From Oscillospiraceae bacterium (GTDB taxonomy: Bacteria > Bacillota > Clostridia > Oscillospirales > Acutalibacteraceae), in contig JAISWM010000023.1 in the NCBI GenBank assembly GCA_031270785.1, positions 1 through 12,615 of the forward strand: a stretch of 12,615 nucleotides of DNA. The letters are read 5' to 3'. Positions within the stretch are counted from its first letter, which is position 1, and each line of letters opens with the position of its first letter. Positions 10,814-12,615 of this stretch are shown here, in pieces. A program made the translations under genes and the position numbers. The notes under the pieces are model-generated. The model ran no database searches. It worked only from the letters and a program-made list of their open reading frames with translations, and had not been told where the DNA came from.

Positions 10814-11491
10814 CTATGAACGCGGGGTTGGTCTAGGCACATGCCGCATATCAAAGCCGCCTCTGTGGGATCTCAGCTTTGATTTAACATATTCCGCAGC
10901 TTCTGCGGGATCACATCCTTCATTTAATACCAAGTTTACATATTCGGTTGCCTCCTCGCCAGTCATACCCCCATCCTCTATCTTTACCTCTAACGTTCTT
11001 GCATACAAATCTGCCCATGCGGGATCACGCCCACATAATATACTATTTGCGTAACGGTATGCTGTCTGTATAAATCCCTTTCTTACTCCATCTGCATATG
11101 CTCTTGCAAACACTTCTGCCTTTTCGTCGGTTCTTCCAATCTGTTTCTCATTTAAAAATGCTACTGCTGTTACCAGATCATAGTTTCCCTTTATTTTGTT
11201 TGCACATTTGCCCAAATATTCGATTGCATACCTAGTGTGTCCTTGGTTTATCCAGACTAAATATCGCTCTACACACCCATACGCTATTTCAGGGTCCACT
11301 CCTGAGCGCACAGCGTCTGAATATGCGGTTGCGATTGTATCCGCTGTGTCAGGAGTACAAAAGTTTGCTGTCAGAGAATTATATACTTTTTCATATTCAG
11401 GAGTATCTTTGTGCGCTGAAACTTTGAAAGTTAATAAACTTACTAACAGTAAAGCACCACTAATAAAAACTTTTGCTTTATTCTTTCCCAT
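10814..11491 (-). CDS. Secreted helical-repeat protein, paralog 1
   Basis: A 225-residue protein of unknown function. A signal peptide (MGKNKAKVFISGALLLVSLL) is likely cut after KVSA (residue 26). The mature part is predicted helical, with repeats built on A..Y...V..G.DP..A..Y: around residues 52-78 (GVDPEIAYGCVERYL), 126-166 (AYADGVRKGF, GRDPAWADLYARTLE) and 180-205 (LNEGCDPAEAAEYVKS). The pattern suggests an alpha-solenoid of paired helices, loosely like Sel1/TPR repeats, but it does not fit their consensus. The tail VPRPTPRS is shared with paralog 2. AAGGAG lies 7 nt before the ATG. It has its own promoter and terminator. An exported binding or effector-like protein is plausible, but this is inference. 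Confidence 0.85.
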   Translation of the reverse strand: MGKNKAKVFISGALLLVSLLTFKVSAHKDTPEYEKVYNSLTANFCTPDTADTIATAYSDAVRSGVDPEIAYGCVERYLVWINQGHTRYAIEYLGKCANKIKGNYDLVTAVAFLNEKQIGRTDEKAEVFARAYADGVRKGFIQTAYRYANSILCGRDPAWADLYARTLEVKIEDGGMTGEEATEYVNLVLNEGCDPAEAAEYVKSKLRSHRGGFDMRHVPRPTPRS

Positions 11492-11531
11492 AGTCTTTCT
11501 CCTTAAAATTTTATTTGTATTTGCATTTATA

Positions 11532-11560
11532 ATTATAATATTAAATCAATAAAATGTCAA
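11532..11560 (-). promoter_or_regulatory. Promoter of secreted paralog 1
   Basis: On the minus strand TTGACA (11555-11560), 17-nt spacer and TATAAT (11532-11537), a full consensus promoter. The spacer and the region down to the start codon are nearly identical to those of paralog 2. The leader is about 35 nt. Confidence 0.88.
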
Positions 11561-11575
11561 TATGTTTTTTAAAAA

Positions 11576-11605
11576 TAAGCGAAAGATTTTTTAATCTTTT
11601 GCTTA
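11576..11605. terminator. Terminator of secreted paralog 2
   Basis: TAAGCGAAAGATT and AATCTTTTGCTTA pair over 13 positions with one G-T pair and a TTTT loop. The minus-strand transcript then meets a T-run (the A-rich stretch before 11576). It lies about 50 bp past the paralog 2 stop and 15 bp upstream of the paralog 1 promoter, insulating the two genes. Confidence 0.8.
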
Positions 11606-11654
11606 ACTGTTATTTTTTTATATAGTTGAAATTATCTTGCCCTGTTGTTTTCCT

Positions 11655-12296
11655 CTATGAACGCGGGGTTGGTCCAGGCACACGCATACCAAATCTGCGC
11701 TCTGTTTTAACATGTTGCTCAGCCTTTGCGGGATCCCATCCGTGTTTTAATACCAATCTTACATATGCGGATGCCTGCTCGTCAATCATATCTCCCCGCT
11801 CTAACATTCTTGCATACAAATCTGCCCATTTGGGATCCCACCCTTCTGATATCATATATGCGTAATGGTATGCTGCCTTTATAAATCCCTTTTTTACTCC
11901 ATCCGCATATGCGCTTACAAACACTTTTACCTTTTCGTCGTCGGTACACCATTCCACATCTGAAAGTGCTTCTGCTGTTACCAGATCACAGCCTTCCTTT
12001 ATTCTGTTTACATACGTGTCCAACTGTTCGGTTGCAACCTTAGTGCTTCCTAGCTTTCTCAAGCTTAAATATTCCTTTACGCACTTATACGCTATTTCAG
12101 GGCTCACTCCTGAGTTTATAGCGTCTGAACATGCGTCTGCGATTATTTCCGCTTTGTCAGAAGGATAAGAGTTTGCTGTCAGAGAATTATATACTTTTTC
12201 ATATTCAGGAGTATCTTTGTGCGCTGAAACTTTGAAAGTTAATAAACTTACTAACAGTAAACAACTAATTAAAACTTTTGCTTTATTCTTTCCCAT
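11655..12296 (-). CDS. Secreted helical-repeat protein, paralog 2
   Basis: A 213-residue sister of the preceding gene. The first 42 residues are almost identical (signal MGKNKAKVLISCLLLVSLLT, then KVSAHKDTPEYEKVYNSLTA), and the tail ends VPGPTPRS. The body has diverged widely but keeps the repeat frame: GVSPEIAYKCVKEYL, AYADGVKKGFIKAAYHYAY, GWDPKWADLYARMLE and LKHGWDPAKAEQHVK. Insertions and deletions are in whole codons, so both genes look functional. The conserved ends with a variable middle suggest either diversifying selection on the exposed part or gene conversion at the ends. AAGGAG precedes the ATG. Function is unknown. Confidence 0.85.
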   Translation of the reverse strand: MGKNKAKVLISCLLLVSLLTFKVSAHKDTPEYEKVYNSLTANSYPSDKAEIIADACSDAINSGVSPEIAYKCVKEYLSLRKLGSTKVATEQLDTYVNRIKEGCDLVTAEALSDVEWCTDDEKVKVFVSAYADGVKKGFIKAAYHYAYMISEGWDPKWADLYARMLERGDMIDEQASAYVRLVLKHGWDPAKAEQHVKTERRFGMRVPGPTPRS

Positions 12297-12336
12297 AGTC
12301 TTTCTCCTTAAAATTTTATTTGTATTTACATTTATA

Positions 12337-12365
12337 ATTATAATATTAAATCAATAAAATGTCAA
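12337..12365 (-). promoter_or_regulatory. Promoter of secreted paralog 2
   Basis: On the minus strand TTGACA (12360-12365), 17-nt spacer and TATAAT (12337-12342), the same full consensus layout and spacer sequence as at 11532-11560. Confidence 0.88.
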
Positions 12366-12383
12366 TATGTTTTTTTAAAAAAA

Positions 12384-12407
12384 TAAGCAAAAGATTTTTT
12401 TAATCTT
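12384..12407. terminator. Truncated third copy of the array terminator
   Basis: TAAGCAAAAGATT and then AATCTT match the other two terminators, but the right arm stops after AATCTT at 12407 and unrelated sequence follows. It marks where a third paralog unit was cut off, perhaps by the element at the right edge. Residual pairing is only 6 bp, so it is probably inactive. Confidence 0.7.
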
Positions 12408-12520
12408 CTAAAGAAATTTTAACTATTCCGCGACGGTCTCCCGGGGGATCTCATCTCTTTCCAAAGCTTCGAATGTTCGACCGCACGCTATGGCACAACT
12501 ATTGACATACCAAATAAACC
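12408..12520. other. Sequence of different composition before the edge gene
   Basis: This stretch is richer in G and C than its neighbours (for example CCGCGACGGTCTCCCGGGGG) and shares nothing with the repeat families or the helical-repeat array. It may be the terminal region of an insertion sequence. The end of such an element would lie near 12408, where the array terminator breaks off. No gene is seen in it. Confidence 0.35.
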
Positions 12521-12549
12521 TTGCATTTTTGCACCAAGTATGTTATAAT
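12521..12549 (+). promoter_or_regulatory. Promoter of the edge gene
   Basis: TTGCAT (12521-12526), 17-nt spacer and TATAAT (12544-12549). The -10 box touches the candidate start codons (12550 and 12556), so the transcript would be leaderless or nearly so. Confidence 0.5.
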
Positions 12550-12615
12550 ATGGACATGGATAACGAACTGAAAACTAATGCGGTACGGTTGAGCCAAGAA
12601 CAGCAATACGAGCTT
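12550..12615 (+). CDS. Possible insertion-sequence transposase, 5' end only
   Basis: The frame reads MDMDNELKTNAVRLSQEQQY and EL before the window ends. The pattern AVRLSQEQQYEL resembles the first helix of IS630-type or other helix-turn-helix transposases (LS.EQ...L), but 22 residues are too few for certainty. The start may be 12550 or 12556; the frame is also open upstream to an ATG at 12490. No ribosome binding site is visible for any of them. A transposase would fit the break of the neighbouring array and the different base composition to its left. It could equally be another DNA-binding protein. Confidence 0.35.
   Translation, partial: MDMDNELKTNAVRLSQEQQYEL

Larger units (their letters stand above)
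10732..12370 (-). repeat. Tandem duplication of a terminator-gene-promoter unit
   Basis: Two units follow each other. The promoters are 805 bp apart and the stop codons 841 bp apart, the difference being the 36-bp length difference of the genes. Terminator, stop region (CCTCTATGAACGCGGGGTTGG), signal-peptide region, 5' leader and promoter are almost identical, while the middle of the genes has diverged. A partial third terminator at 12384 shows that the array was once longer. Confidence 0.85.

Noticed and set aside
1..12615. tRNA, rRNA or tmRNA genes
   Set aside because: No cloverleaf with a GTTCGA-type T arm and a CCA-like end, and no rRNA blocks, were seen. The tRNA-Trp sometimes found near secE is absent here.

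Overview
The window looks like a low-GC, Gram-positive-type bacterial chromosome, most likely from the Clostridia. The reasons are the ribosomal protein sequences (L1, L11, L33, L32), strong AGGAG-type ribosome binding sites, and many consensus TTGACA-N17-TATAAT promoters. The density of short palindromic mobile elements, the broken genes and the duplicated secreted proteins suggest a host-associated lineage with relaxed selection. The exact taxon cannot be read from the sequence.

Layout. Positions 1-588 hold the promoter and L10-type leader of an rplJ operon that runs off the left edge (minus strand), followed by a pile of repeats. Positions 589-3372 hold the minus-strand cluster rpmG-secE-nusG-rplK-rplA, transcribed from a promoter near 3650-3677. 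Gene order is the conserved one, but spacers that are normally short are filled with palindromic repeats, and four of the five genes start with GTG or TTG. Positions 3907-5650 hold two plus-strand secreted-protein loci: a frameshifted member of a helical-repeat family and an unrecognised cysteine-rich secreted protein followed by a fragment of a paralog. Positions 5690-6285 hold a minus-strand RelB/YafQ-type toxin-antitoxin operon in which both genes have been cut by insertions. Positions 6490-7115 hold rpmF with a promoter pushed away by two insertions. Positions 7604-10707 hold an orphan PotD-like polyamine-binding protein followed closely by thrS. Positions 10732-12370 hold two tandem minus-strand secreted helical-repeat genes with near-identical promoters and terminators. 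The window ends in the first codons of a possible transposase gene.

The dominant feature is a family of about 90-bp miniature elements (called family A here). There are about 15 complete or hybrid copies, roughly one per 840 bp. Each has imperfect terminal inverted repeats starting GGT, a GC-rich central hairpin and, for the best copies, 8-bp target duplications. Family A is accompanied by a 141-bp element with 27-bp inverted ends (B), a shorter hairpin element (C), a structured repeat with internal homology (D) and a 141-bp palindrome-bearing element (E). Elements are nested in one another and their arms have been exchanged around the shared GC hairpin. No transposase for any of them is visible, apart from a possible unrelated insertion-sequence gene at the right edge.

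The housekeeping genes serve translation (L1, L11, L33, L32, ThrRS), transcription elongation (NusG) and protein export (SecE). The secreted helical-repeat family shares a promoter design and may be co-expressed; its function is unknown.
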